Source of the DNA: Oscillospiraceae bacterium | GTDB lineage: Bacteria > Bacillota > Clostridia > Oscillospirales > SIG627 | Length of the DNA stretch: 64,000 nucleotides | Reading direction: 5' to 3' | Assembly: GCA_015065265.1 (NCBI GenBank) | Contig: SVQQ01000004.1 | Span: 1-64,000 of the forward strand | Shown here: positions 35,880 to 43,942 of the stretch, piece by piece | Position numbering within the stretch: position 1 is the first letter of the stretch | How the letters are laid out: each line of letters opens with the position of its first letter | Notes under the pieces: generated by a model | Told to the model about the DNA's origin: nothing | What the model saw: only the letters and a program-made list of their open reading frames with translations | The model's database searches: none | Made by a program: the position numbers and the translations under genes

Positions 35880-36940
35880 TTTTCTTCCTCCAAAATTTCT
35901 AAAACTTTTGATATAAATATTTCCATCTGTTCTTGTGTGCCGATAGTTATGCGGTTGAAATTACTTATTCTATCGCTCTCAAAGTGTCTTATCAGGACAC
36001 CTTTTTCTTTGAGTTTTACATAGAGGTCCGAGCCTTTTATTCTTTTGCTTTCGGCAAACAGGAAATTGGCTTTTGAATCGGTGACAAAGAAGCCGAGTTC
36101 TTTAAGTGAAGATGCAGTATAGTCTCGGGTTAACTGAATTTTCTTGCAGTTATTCATATAATAGTCGTCGTCTTCTATTGCCGAAACTCCTGCTTTCATA
36201 GTCATTCGATTTACGTTATAGGGGTTAGTGGAATACCTTAGAGTATTTATGTCCTTTATAAGTTCAGGAGAAGCAAAGCCCATACCAAGACGTGCTCCTG
36301 CAAGGGAACGTGACTTCGAGAAGGTCTGTGTTACAAGCAAATTGTCATACTTATTCACAAGTGACACCGCACTTTCTGTACCAAAATCCACGTATGCTTC
36401 GTCAATTATTACAACATTGTCGGGATTGGCTTTTACAATCTTTTCAATTTCAGAAAGTTCAAGTGCAATTCCCGTGGGGGCATTGGGGTTTGCCAAAAAG
36501 ACTGTGGCGTTATTTAGCATATAGTCTTCTGGTGAAACTGTAAAGTCCTTGTTTAAAGGAATTTCAGTATATGGCAGGTTATAAAGGTTTGCAAAAACTT
36601 TATAAAAGCCATAGGTCAGGTCGGGGAAAATGGCGGGGTGAGTACTGTCACAGAAAGCAAGAAAGGCGAAATTGAGAATTTCGTCAGAGCCATTTGTAAC
36701 GACGACGCAATCTTCTGGAAGATTGTACCTTTTGGCAAGAGCCGAGACAAGCTCCTTGGAGTCGGGGTCTGAATAGAGCATAAGGCGTGAAACTTCCTCG
36801 GACACTGCCTTTTTCACTTTATCTGACGGGGGGTAAGGCGACTCGTTGGTATTGAGTTTTATGTATTTTTTATCGTTTAACTGTTCGCCCGGAACGTATG
36901 GGACAAGATTTTTATGAGTGGTAGAAAAAAATCTGCTCAT
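35876..36940 (-). CDS. hisC: Histidinol-phosphate aminotransferase
   Basis: 354 residues, a fold-type I PLP enzyme. The PLP lysine is in 'TQTFSKSRSLAGARLGMG'; 'LNTNESPYPPS' at the N-terminus and 'VIIDEAYVDF' are typical. Converts imidazole acetol phosphate to histidinol phosphate. Its start shares one base with the hisD stop. Confidence 0.96.
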   Translation of the reverse strand: MSRFFSTTHKNLVPYVPGEQLNDKKYIKLNTNESPYPPSDKVKKAVSEEVSRLMLYSDPDSKELVSALAKRYNLPEDCVVVTNGSDEILNFAFLAFCDSTHPAIFPDLTYGFYKVFANLYNLPYTEIPLNKDFTVSPEDYMLNNATVFLANPNAPTGIALELSEIEKIVKANPDNVVIIDEAYVDFGTESAVSLVNKYDNLLVTQTFSKSRSLAGARLGMGFASPELIKDINTLRYSTNPYNVNRMTMKAGVSAIEDDDYYMNNCKKIQLTRDYTASSLKELGFFVTDSKANFLFAESKRIKGSDLYVKLKEKGVLIRHFESDRISNFNRITIGTQEQMEIFISKVLEILEEEK

Positions 36941-38217
36941 TACTTCTCACCTCTTACCTCAACGCTTCTGGCGTGGGCGTCAAGTCCCTCTTTTCTTGCA
37001 AAATAAGCAACTTTGCTCTCTACTTTATCAAGAGCGTCCTTTGTATAATAAATTATCTGGGACTTCTTTACAAAGTCGTCTACGCTGAGAGGAGAAGAAA
37101 ATCTTGCAGTACCGCTTGTGGGAAGTGTGTGGTTGGGACCTGCAAAATAGTCTCCCAAGGCTTCGGGACAGTATTTGCCCATAAAAATCGAACCTGCGTG
37201 ATGAACTTTATCAAGATAATCAAAAGGGTTATCTACGCTGAGTTCAAGGTGTTCGGGGGCAATAGCGTTGGCGATATCGATAGCCAAAAGAAGATTGTCC
37301 TCTGCTACGATAATTTTTCCGTTATTATCAATAGACTGACGGGCAATATCTGCACGTGGAAGCAGTGGAATTTGTCTTTCAAGTTCTTCGCTGACTTTTT
37401 TCGCGAATTCAAAACTGTCGCACACCAAAACTGCACTTGCCATTTTATCGTGTTCTGCCTGAGAGAGCATATCGGCGGCAATATTTTTAGGTATGGAAGT
37501 TCTGTCTGCTACAACTAAAATTTCACTGGGACCTGCTATCATATCAATGGAAACTTTACCGAAGACCTGTTTTTTCGCTTCGGCAACATAGGCGTTTCCG
37601 GGGCCTACGATTTTGTCCACCTTGGGAACGGTGTCGGTACCGTATGCAAGGGCTGCAACTGCCTGTGCACCACCAACTTTAAATATTCTGTCGACTCCTG
37701 CAATTTTGGCAGCGGCAAGAATTACAGGGTTAACCTTTCCGCTTGTCATTGGGGGGGTTACCATTACAATCTCTTTGCAACCTGCAATTTTTGCAGGAAT
37801 TGAATCCATTAAAACGGTTGAGGGATAGGCGGCGGTACCTCCAGGTACGTAGAGGCCTACTTTTTCAATAGGCGTTACACGTTGGCCTGTAACAACTCCG
37901 TCCTTTTCGTTTATAAAGAAACTGTTTGCGACCTGTCTTTTGTGAAAGTTTCTGATGTTCTCGGCACTTTCTTTTAAAACGTCAATAAATTTTTTTTCCA
38001 CCGATGAGAAAGCCTCGTCGATTTCTTCGGGAGTCACTTCCAGTGTTGAAAGTTTTACTTTATCGAACTTTTCGCAATATTCAAAAAGTGCTCTGTCTCC
38101 GTTTTTTATTACGTTATCTATTATTTCTTTAACTGTGCCTTCTACGTTTTGTGAGATGTTTTCTCTTTTATAGATTTCGCTGTTTGGCACGTCTCCATAT
38201 TTATAAATACTAATCAT
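36940..38217 (-). CDS. hisD: Histidinol dehydrogenase
   Basis: 425 residues. Zinc- and NAD-dependent oxidation of histidinol to histidine, the last two steps. Landmarks: 'YVPGGTAAYPSTVLM', 'DMIAGPSEILVVAD', 'SQAEHDKMASAVLV' and 'GPNHTLPTSGTARFSSPL' with the zinc-binding residues. Overlaps the hisG end by eight bases, indicating tight coupling. Confidence 0.97.
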   Translation of the reverse strand: MISIYKYGDVPNSEIYKRENISQNVEGTVKEIIDNVIKNGDRALFEYCEKFDKVKLSTLEVTPEEIDEAFSSVEKKFIDVLKESAENIRNFHKRQVANSFFINEKDGVVTGQRVTPIEKVGLYVPGGTAAYPSTVLMDSIPAKIAGCKEIVMVTPPMTSGKVNPVILAAAKIAGVDRIFKVGGAQAVAALAYGTDTVPKVDKIVGPGNAYVAEAKKQVFGKVSIDMIAGPSEILVVADRTSIPKNIAADMLSQAEHDKMASAVLVCDSFEFAKKVSEELERQIPLLPRADIARQSIDNNGKIIVAEDNLLLAIDIANAIAPEHLELSVDNPFDYLDKVHHAGSIFMGKYCPEALGDYFAGPNHTLPTSGTARFSSPLSVDDFVKKSQIIYYTKDALDKVESKVAYFARKEGLDAHARSVEVRGEK

Positions 38218-38839
38218 CTGTCTTTACCTGTGCTTTCATACTCTCAACTATTTTTTCTATTTCCTGTGTTTTGAATTTGAAACTTGATTTATTGGAAATG
38301 AGTCTTGCACTGATGGGCACAACTGTTTCAACTACCTCAAGGTCGTTTTCCTTTAGGGTTGTGCCTGTCTCTACGATATCCACGATAACGTCAGAGAGTT
38401 TAAGAATAGGTGCAAGTTCTATTGAACCGTTGAGTTTGATAATGTCTATATCGCGACAACGTGACGAATAAAAGTTTTTTGCGATATTGACAAATTTAGT
38501 TGCCACCTTCAAGGTACGTGTGTTGTCGTCGTAAAAACCTTTTTTAGCGGCTACTGCCATTTTGCATTTGCCTATATTAAGGTCTAAAAGTTCGTATATT
38601 TCGGGTGTATATTCAAGGAGTATATCCTTTCCCGCAACACCTATATCGGCGGCTCCCCTTTCAACGTATATAGACACGTCAGAGGGTTTTACCCAAAAGT
38701 AGCGTACTCCCTTTTCTTTATTTTCAAATATGAGTTTGCGGTTGTTCTCGTGAATGGAAGGACATTCGTATCCTGCTCTTTCGAACATTGAATAAACCTT
38801 TTCACCGAGTCTTCCTTTGGGAAGGGCTATATTTAACAT
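38210..38839 (-). CDS. hisG: ATP phosphoribosyltransferase, short form
   Basis: 209 residues, the short HisG without the C-terminal regulatory domain; this form is active only with HisZ, encoded just upstream. 'MLNIALPKGRLGEKVYSMFE' is the typical start and 'DIVETGTTLKENDLEVVE' the PRPP-binding loop. It commits ATP and PRPP to histidine synthesis and is the feedback-controlled step. Confidence 0.96.
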   Translation of the reverse strand: MLNIALPKGRLGEKVYSMFERAGYECPSIHENNRKLIFENKEKGVRYFWVKPSDVSIYVERGAADIGVAGKDILLEYTPEIYELLDLNIGKCKMAVAAKKGFYDDNTRTLKVATKFVNIAKNFYSSRCRDIDIIKLNGSIELAPILKLSDVIVDIVETGTTLKENDLEVVETVVPISARLISNKSSFKFKTQEIEKIVESMKAQVKTDD

Positions 38840-38840
38840 T

Positions 38841-39947
38841 TTATTTTACCTCCCCGTAAAAGTTTTCTGTCATTTTATATCTGAGTTTTTCGGGTATGAC
38901 TTTTTGGGCTGAAACTGTAAGTCCTGATTCTGTAAGTGCCATAACTCTGTCAAGGACCTTGGCGATATCGTCACTCTCTTTGTACAGCAAAAGCACGTCC
39001 ACATCCCACGTTTTTGTATCTGTGTTTAAATCTTCAAGCAAGTCTAAATACAAAGCAAAACCCAAGGCTCCTGAACGGCGTCCCATTCTCTCCATTAAGG
39101 CGTCGTACTGTCCCCCTGCAAGTACTCCTTCGGGTATTCCTTTTAAAAATCCTTTGAACACTATTCCGTTATAGTAGTTCATATCGTTGATTACTGAAAA
39201 ATCAATTCGTATTCTGTCGGCGTACTGTGTTTTTGAAAGGAGTTTGCATATATCGGAAAGTTCTTTCAAGGCTTCTTTTTCTCTGTCTGTTTCTACCAAA
39301 ACTTCAAGTTTTGACAAAACTTTATCGGGGGCACCGTAAAGGTCGATAAAAGAAAGAAGTTGCATAGATTTTTCGGGGTCAACGTTATAGTCTTTTAAGA
39401 GTTTTTCGGCTTCGTGGCGGTTCTTTTCGGAAACAAGGCGAATAAATTCTTTTTTGAAGACGTCGTCTTTACCTGTGTTATCGAGGAACGCTTTGAAAAT
39501 GCCCATATGGGACAGGTCAAGAGCAAAATCGGACGTAACTGTATCAAGGCTTTTTGCCGCAAGGAAAATTACTTCAAAAACGTCGTACAGGTCTACGTCT
39601 CCTATACATTCAAGTCCCGTTTGCATTATCTCTTTAAAGCGGTGGGTACTTCCTGAAACTCTATATACGTTTTCGTTATAGTAAACTTTTTCTTTCACAC
39701 CTGGGGTGTCTGTGGTGTTCTTAATTATCGACAAGGTCACGTCGGGTTTTAAGGCAAGGAGGTCTCCGTTTGTATCGTTAAAAGTAATAACAGAATCGGA
39801 AACTAAAAAGTCCTTGTTTTTAACGTAAAGGTCGTAGGGCTCGAACTTGCTCATTTTAAAGGGTAGATAGCCATACTGTTTATAAAGACCGCGAAGGGCA
39901 AAGACTGCCTTTTCTTCGTTCTTTAATATATCTTCTCTCATAGTCAT
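38841..39947 (-). CDS. hisZ: ATP phosphoribosyltransferase regulatory subunit (HisZ)
   Basis: 368 residues, a paralogue of class II histidyl-tRNA synthetase lacking aminoacylation. Motif-like elements are 'KPDVTLSIIKNTTD', 'YNENVYRVSGSTHRFKEIMQ' and 'GGQYDALMERMGRRSGALGF'. Together with short HisG it forms the active, histidine-inhibited enzyme. The first codon overlaps the preceding regulator gene by four bases. Confidence 0.93.
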   Translation of the reverse strand: MTMREDILKNEEKAVFALRGLYKQYGYLPFKMSKFEPYDLYVKNKDFLVSDSVITFNDTNGDLLALKPDVTLSIIKNTTDTPGVKEKVYYNENVYRVSGSTHRFKEIMQTGLECIGDVDLYDVFEVIFLAAKSLDTVTSDFALDLSHMGIFKAFLDNTGKDDVFKKEFIRLVSEKNRHEAEKLLKDYNVDPEKSMQLLSFIDLYGAPDKVLSKLEVLVETDREKEALKELSDICKLLSKTQYADRIRIDFSVINDMNYYNGIVFKGFLKGIPEGVLAGGQYDALMERMGRRSGALGFALYLDLLEDLNTDTKTWDVDVLLLYKESDDIAKVLDRVMALTESGLTVSAQKVIPEKLRYKMTENFYGEVK

Positions 39948-40246
39948 TTTTCCTCTTTTTCAAGTTTGTCAAGTTTTTCAAGAACTGCTTTGTATCCTCC
40001 GCCTCCGTATTCAAGGCATTTGTTTACTCGGCTGATTGTTGCAGTACTCATTCCTGTAGTTTTACTTACTACTACGTAATTTTCTCCGTCCATAAGCATC
40101 TTCGCCGCTTTAAGTCTTTGGGATATATCAAGTATCTCCTTAACTGTACAGGCGTCTTCAAAAAACTTATAGCACTCCTCTACACTTTCAAGGCAAAGAA
40201 TCGCACGGAAAAGATTGTCAACTTCAGGGGTATGTAATTTATCCAT
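39944..40246 (-). CDS. hisR: TrpR/YerC-family repressor, probable histidine regulator HisR
   Basis: 100 residues of the TrpR superfamily: 'LESVEECYKFFEDACTVKEI', 'ISQRLKAAKMLMDGENY' and the HTH VVSKTTGMSTATISRVNKCLEYGGGGY. Proteins of the YerC/YecD group have been proposed as histidine-responsive repressors in Firmicutes. Being the first gene of the his operon, translationally coupled to hisZ, strongly suggests autoregulated control of the whole operon. The effector cannot be seen from sequence; histidine is the logical one. Confidence 0.88.
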   Translation of the reverse strand: MDKLHTPEVDNLFRAILCLESVEECYKFFEDACTVKEILDISQRLKAAKMLMDGENYVVVSKTTGMSTATISRVNKCLEYGGGGYKAVLEKLDKLEKEEK

Positions 40247-40257
40247 AATTGTTCCTC

Positions 40258-40281
40258 ACTTTATCGCTTTAATATGCTAAA
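40258..40281 (-). promoter_or_regulatory. Candidate HisR operator
   Basis: Directly downstream of the -10 box, TTTAGC and GCGATAAA flank an AT-rich ATATTAAA core, giving an imperfect palindrome at the transcription start. The position is right for repression; the match to a known motif is not verified. Confidence 0.35.
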
Positions 40282-40309
40282 TTATAATACTTGTCTTTCC
40301 CTTTGTCAA
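40281..40309 (-). promoter_or_regulatory. Consensus promoter of the his operon
   Basis: TTGACA, 17-bp spacer, TATAAT on the minus strand. It is the only good promoter seen for the eleven tightly packed genes. Confidence 0.85.
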
Positions 40310-40318
40310 GGCTTTTTA

Positions 40319-40357
40319 ATAAAAAAATTGATGCATCACGAAATTGATGCATCAATT
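40319..40357 (-). terminator. Terminator of the four-cysteine protein gene
   Basis: AATTGATGCATCA pairs perfectly with TGATGCATCAATT around a six-base loop, followed by seven T residues on the minus strand. Each arm itself contains the palindrome TGATGCATCA. The stem includes the stop codon of the gene. Confidence 0.8.
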
Positions 40358-40546
40358 CTGGCGTCTTACTGTTTTATACTCGTCATAAAGTTGATAATAA
40401 GGGCAGAAATCGAAGGATTCTTCCATATATTTCAGGTACTCATCTTCGTCAAGTTCAACCATACACACGTTTGCTCCGATTTCGTCGTCGTAGACGAAGT
40501 TGAGACAGGTTTCGCAGTTGGTGGGGGTTCTTTTTTTCTTATTCAT
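40352..40546 (-). CDS. Small four-cysteine protein (DUF6472-like)
   Basis: 64 residues, highly acidic, with Cys at 11, 14, 28 and 48 in a CxxC...C...CPYY pattern suggesting a bound zinc. The motif set 'NCETCLNFVYDDE', 'CMVELDEDEY' and a terminal DEYKTVRRQ is one I associate with DUF6472-type proteins of clostridia; function unknown. The ATG follows GAGGTG at seven bases; a GTG three codons upstream lies in that site. Single gene with its own promoter and terminator, divergent from bioY. Confidence 0.75.
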   Translation of the reverse strand: MNKKKRTPTNCETCLNFVYDDEIGANVCMVELDEDEYLKYMEESFDFCPYYQLYDEYKTVRRQN

Positions 40547-40563
40547 ATTTAACACCTCACTGT

Positions 40564-40592
40564 ATTTTACTATCTTTTTCTTCTTATGTCAA
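40564..40592 (-). promoter_or_regulatory. Promoter of the four-cysteine protein gene
   Basis: TTGACA, 17-bp spacer, TAAAAT on the minus strand. Confidence 0.7.
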
Positions 40593-40601
40593 TCATTTGA
40601 G

Positions 40602-40631
40602 TTGACAATATTCGATGTTATATGATAAAAT
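40602..40631 (+). promoter_or_regulatory. Promoter of bioY-birA
   Basis: TTGACA, 18-bp spacer, TAAAAT. No BirA-type operator palindrome was seen, consistent with the BirA here lacking a DNA-binding domain. Confidence 0.65.
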
Positions 40632-40658
40632 TTATATATAAAAAAGAGGAGAGAAAAC

Positions 40659-41225
40659 ATGAAAAAGAAGATAAACGTGCTAAAACTTACAAGAGTTGCC
40701 CTTTCTGTTGCCTTTATTTCCATTGGGGCTATGCTTTCTTTTCCTACTACTCCTGCCTTTTCATTACAAACTTTATGTATCTTTATAGTATCTGTTTTTC
40801 TGACGCCGACTGAGGCTTTATGGGCGGGATTTGTCTATATACTTTTAGGTATTGTAGGACTTCCGATTTTCTCAAACTTCGGCTCGGGAATTGGTGTTAT
40901 TTTATCGTTGTCGGGGGGATTTATTATTTCCTTCCCTCTCGTTTTATTCATTATAAGTAAAATGATACGAAAGTTTCAGAAGACCACCTTTGTTTATGCT
41001 TTTGTTTTTGGAGTTGCTACCCTTATCACCTACGTATTTGGTGCTATATGGATAGAAGCCTTGAATTACTATGACGGAACTTTCCTTCAAATGCTACCTG
41101 CTTGTATATTGCCTTTTATACCCTTTGACGCTTTGAAGATTTTCGTGGCTATTTTGTGCATAAAAAAACTTGGGAGTGCGCTTGGACATAATGAAGAAAA
41201 AAATAATTCATCTAAAAACGGTTGA
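40659..41225 (+). CDS. bioY: Biotin transporter BioY (ECF S-component)
   Basis: 188 residues with six hydrophobic helices. Family marks are 'PTTPAFSLQTLCIFIVSVFL' near the N-terminus, 'GFVYILLGIVGLPIFSNFGS' followed by the Gly-rich turn GIGVILSLSGGFI, and 'FIPFDALKIFVAILCI' at the end. It imports biotin, alone or with an EcfA-A'-T module. The 3' end overlaps the biotin ligase gene by about 35 bp, so the two are made together. Preceded by AGAGGAGAG. Confidence 0.92.
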   Translation: MKKKINVLKLTRVALSVAFISIGAMLSFPTTPAFSLQTLCIFIVSVFLTPTEALWAGFVYILLGIVGLPIFSNFGSGIGVILSLSGGFIISFPLVLFIISKMIRKFQKTTFVYAFVFGVATLITYVFGAIWIEALNYYDGTFLQMLPACILPFIPFDALKIFVAILCIKKLGSALGHNEEKNNSSKNG

Positions 41226-41916
41226 CTCCACTAATACTTATTTAAAACTTCTTGCCGAAAAGGGTGAAAAAGAAGGCTGTGTAGTTGTGTCCGACAAACA
41301 GACGTCAGGACGCGGAAGACGTGGAAAAAGTTTCTTTTCCCCTGATGGCACAGGACTTTATATGAGTTTCTTACTTCAGCCCGAATTTTCTCCCGACGAG
41401 GCTTTGTTTATTACCCCGTGTGCTGCAGTTGCCACTGCCCGTGCAATCGAGTTTATGACGAAAAAACCTTGTCTTATAAAATGGGTAAACGATATTTACG
41501 TTGACTCAAAAAAGGTTGCGGGAATTCTCACTGAGGGGTCTTTTGATTTTGAAAAAGATAAGACAAACTACGTAATTGTAGGTGTCGGTGTAAACGTGCT
41601 CTCCCCTTTGGGTGATTTTCCCGAAGAATTACGAACTCTGGCTACAAGTCTTGACTGCGGGGACATAAGGGAAAAACTTTCCCACAAGATTTTAGAGGAA
41701 TTTTTCAAATTATATAAAGATTTTAAAAGTCATTCTTTTATAAAGGAATACAAGGAACGCTCTTTTATTGTAGGAAAGACCATAGAGGTTATGGGGTATG
41801 AAAACATTAAAGGTCGTGTTCTGGAAATTGACGACTGTTGTCGACTTGTAATTGAACTTCCTGACAAGACGAAAAAAGTACTCACTTCGGGAGAAGTGAG
41901 TACAAAAATAATATAG
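41191..41916 (+). CDS. birA: Biotin--protein ligase, single-domain BirA
   Basis: 241 residues with only the catalytic and small C-terminal domains; the DNA-binding domain of bifunctional BirA is missing. The biotinyl-AMP-binding loop is 'SGRGRRGKSFFSPDGTGLYM' and the central 'IKWVNDIYV' with 'KVAGILTEG' is typical. It attaches biotin to carboxylase carrier proteins. The ATG used is the first with conserved N-terminal sequence (KKKIIHLKTVDSTNTYL); an ATG-equivalent seven codons upstream would add a non-conserved extension. Its 3' end contains the terminator of the opposite operon. Confidence 0.92.
   Translation: MKKKIIHLKTVDSTNTYLKLLAEKGEKEGCVVVSDKQTSGRGRRGKSFFSPDGTGLYMSFLLQPEFSPDEALFITPCAAVATARAIEFMTKKPCLIKWVNDIYVDSKKVAGILTEGSFDFEKDKTNYVIVGVGVNVLSPLGDFPEELRTLATSLDCGDIREKLSHKILEEFFKLYKDFKSHSFIKEYKERSFIVGKTIEVMGYENIKGRVLEIDDCCRLVIELPDKTKKVLTSGEVSTKII
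41872..41903 (-). terminator. Terminator of the ABC-TipAS operon, inside birA coding sequence
   Basis: GTACTCACTTC-TCCC-GAAGTGAGTAC followed by six T residues on the minus strand. It lies in the last codons of birA on the other strand, so one DNA segment codes protein on one strand and ends transcription on the other. Confidence 0.75.
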
Positions 41917-42201
41917 TTATTTGTTTTTACAATACTCTAAGATGGCATCGCTCATATAATGGGCGGTGCCTTTTCCAAACACGTCAATCTTTGGAGCGAA
42001 GTCGTCGCCTCTGTACATACGTCCAAGACACTCTAAAAGTTCGTCGGTACATTCGTAATGGTTTTCGGTCATATACTTCTGCCAGATTCTTACAAGTTTC
42101 AAGGTGTCGGGGTGGTTTGGGGGGTATTTATCCTTATACTCTGCAAAAGTATAGACGATATCGGCAAGAGCATCGTCAAAACCGTGATTATCTCTTTTCA
42201 T
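41917..42201 (-). CDS. TipAS-like antibiotic-recognition domain protein
   Basis: 94 residues, all helical in character. The C-terminal half, ECLGRMYRGDDFAPKIDVFG followed by KGTAHYMSDAILEYC, matches the end of TipAS domains, the thiopeptide-binding domain of MerR regulators such as TipAL. Here the MerR DNA-binding part is absent and the first TipAS helix appears shortened (typical TipAS is about 120-145 residues). A free TipAS domain could bind and sequester a drug. It lies ten bases downstream of a heterodimeric ABC exporter, which fits a detoxification operon. Preceded by AAAGGAG. Confidence 0.7.
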   Translation of the reverse strand: MKRDNHGFDDALADIVYTFAEYKDKYPPNHPDTLKLVRIWQKYMTENHYECTDELLECLGRMYRGDDFAPKIDVFGKGTAHYMSDAILEYCKNK

Positions 42202-42211
42202 TGTATCTCCT

Positions 42212-43942
42212 TTACACAGGCTCTACCTGACTGTTATACAGTTTTGTGTAAAATCCGTTTTCCAAAAGAAGTTCTTTATGGTTTCCTTTTTCAATAACGT
42301 TTCCGTCAAACATTACAAGGATTGTGTCTGCCTCCTTAACTGTAGAGAGGCGGTGGGCAACGATAAAGGAAGTTTTGCCTTTCATAAGTTTTGCAAAGGC
42401 GTCCTGTATCTTCTTTTCGGTACGGGTGTCGATTGAGGAAGTTGCTTCGTCTAAAATGAGCATTGGCGGTGGGGAAAGCATTATACGGCTTATACATATA
42501 AGTTGTTTTTGTCCCAAGGACAGTTGTCCGTCGCCATCTGTTATCTCGGTGTCGTAGCCCTTGGGAAGACGTTTTATAAAGTTGTGGGCATGACAGGCTT
42601 TTGCCGCTTCGATTATTTCTTCACGTGTGGCATCCTCTTTACCCATTGCGATATTTTCGGCAACGGTTCCTTTCTTTATCCAGGTATCTTGAAGTACCAT
42701 ACCGAAGTTCTCTCTAAGATTTTTGCGGGAGAGAGTCTTCGCATCAATTTCGTCGATACAAATCTCGCCTTTATCGGTGTCGTAAAATCTCATAAGAAGA
42801 TTTATGAGGGTGGTTTTTCCCGAACCTGTTGGGCCTACAATTGCAACACGTTGACCTGATTTTACTGACAGGTTGAAGTTCTCGATAAGGGTTTTCTCTT
42901 TATCGTAAGAGAAAGAGACGTTATCAAAGGTTACGTCACCTTTTGGAGAAGTGAGAGTATTTGTAGGGGTATCCTTTTCACTTTCCTCGCCTATAAATTC
43001 AAAGACTCTTGCGGCACAGGCAAGGGAGTTCTGAAGTTCGGTAACAACTCCTGAAATTTCGTTGAAGGGTTTTGTGTACTGACCTGCATAACTCAAAAAG
43101 CAGGTAAGTCCGCCAACTGTCATAGTTCCTGACACAACTGAAAATGCGCCAAAACCCCCTACAAAGGCATAAACAAGGCTATTTACGAAGCGGGTGGTGG
43201 GGTTTGTGATAGAGGAGAAGAAGATAGCACGAAGAGAATGTTTTTCGAGTTTTTCGTTAACTTTATCAAAGTCAGAAAGTGTTTCTTCCTCGTGACAAAA
43301 GGCTCTTACTACCTTTTGATTACTTATCACTTCGTCGATAATTGAGGTAACCTCTCCCCTTGTGACGCTTTGCTTTTGGAACATACTGTGGGTGTTTTTA
43401 GCAATAAATGATGCGGCAAATAGAGACAGCGGGGTGAGAAGTATTACAATCAATGCAATTTTCAGGTTGATGCTTATCATAAAGACGATAGTTGCAAGGA
43501 TTGTGACAACTCCTGTGAAAAACTGGGTAAATCCCATAATAAGTCCGTCGGCAAACTGTCCTGCATCGGCTATTACTCGGCTGACGACGTCACCGTGAGG
43601 GTGAGAGTCGATATATGACAGTGGAAGGCGTACAAGTTTTTTAAAGGCTTCCTGTCTTATGTTTCGGACTGTGGAAAAGGTGATTTTATTGGCTATGATA
43701 CTTACAAGCCATTGGAAGATTGCTGTAATTATTGCCACAATCACAATTTCTATTACAAGTGGGATAATTTTATCAATTTCCACATTTCCTTTCCCTACCG
43801 CAAGGTCAATTGCTTCGGAAACGATGATGGGAATATAGAGAGAAAGAATACTAAATGATGCTGAAAAAATTATCAAAAGTGCCAAAAGAAACTTATGTCT
43901 TGAAACGTAGGAAAGAACGGTTTTTAAGGTGCTTTTTTTCAT
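42212..43942 (-). CDS. ABC exporter half-transporter (catalytically competent NBD)
   Basis: 576 residues: six-helix membrane domain (about 15-300) fused to an ATPase domain. Walker A GPTGSGKT (370-377), signature LSLGQ (475-479, with Leu for the usual Gly), Walker B LILDEATSS with catalytic Glu499, and H-loop His530 in VAHRLST. It pairs with the product of the overlapping upstream gene to make a heterodimer in which the two ATP sites differ, as in BmrC/D-type exporters. The substrate, a drug or peptide, is unknown. Confidence 0.92.
   Translation of the reverse strand: MKKSTLKTVLSYVSRHKFLLALLIIFSASFSILSLYIPIIVSEAIDLAVGKGNVEIDKIIPLVIEIVIVAIITAIFQWLVSIIANKITFSTVRNIRQEAFKKLVRLPLSYIDSHPHGDVVSRVIADAGQFADGLIMGFTQFFTGVVTILATIVFMISINLKIALIVILLTPLSLFAASFIAKNTHSMFQKQSVTRGEVTSIIDEVISNQKVVRAFCHEEETLSDFDKVNEKLEKHSLRAIFFSSITNPTTRFVNSLVYAFVGGFGAFSVVSGTMTVGGLTCFLSYAGQYTKPFNEISGVVTELQNSLACAARVFEFIGEESEKDTPTNTLTSPKGDVTFDNVSFSYDKEKTLIENFNLSVKSGQRVAIVGPTGSGKTTLINLLMRFYDTDKGEICIDEIDAKTLSRKNLRENFGMVLQDTWIKKGTVAENIAMGKEDATREEIIEAAKACHAHNFIKRLPKGYDTEITDGDGQLSLGQKQLICISRIMLSPPPMLILDEATSSIDTRTEKKIQDAFAKLMKGKTSFIVAHRLSTVKEADTILVMFDGNVIEKGNHKELLLENGFYTKLYNSQVEPV

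Noticed and set aside
40321-40357. Short direct repeats resembling a CRISPR unit
   Set aside because: Only two copies with a three-base gap and no spacers; they form a terminator hairpin. No CRISPR array or cas gene was seen anywhere in the window.
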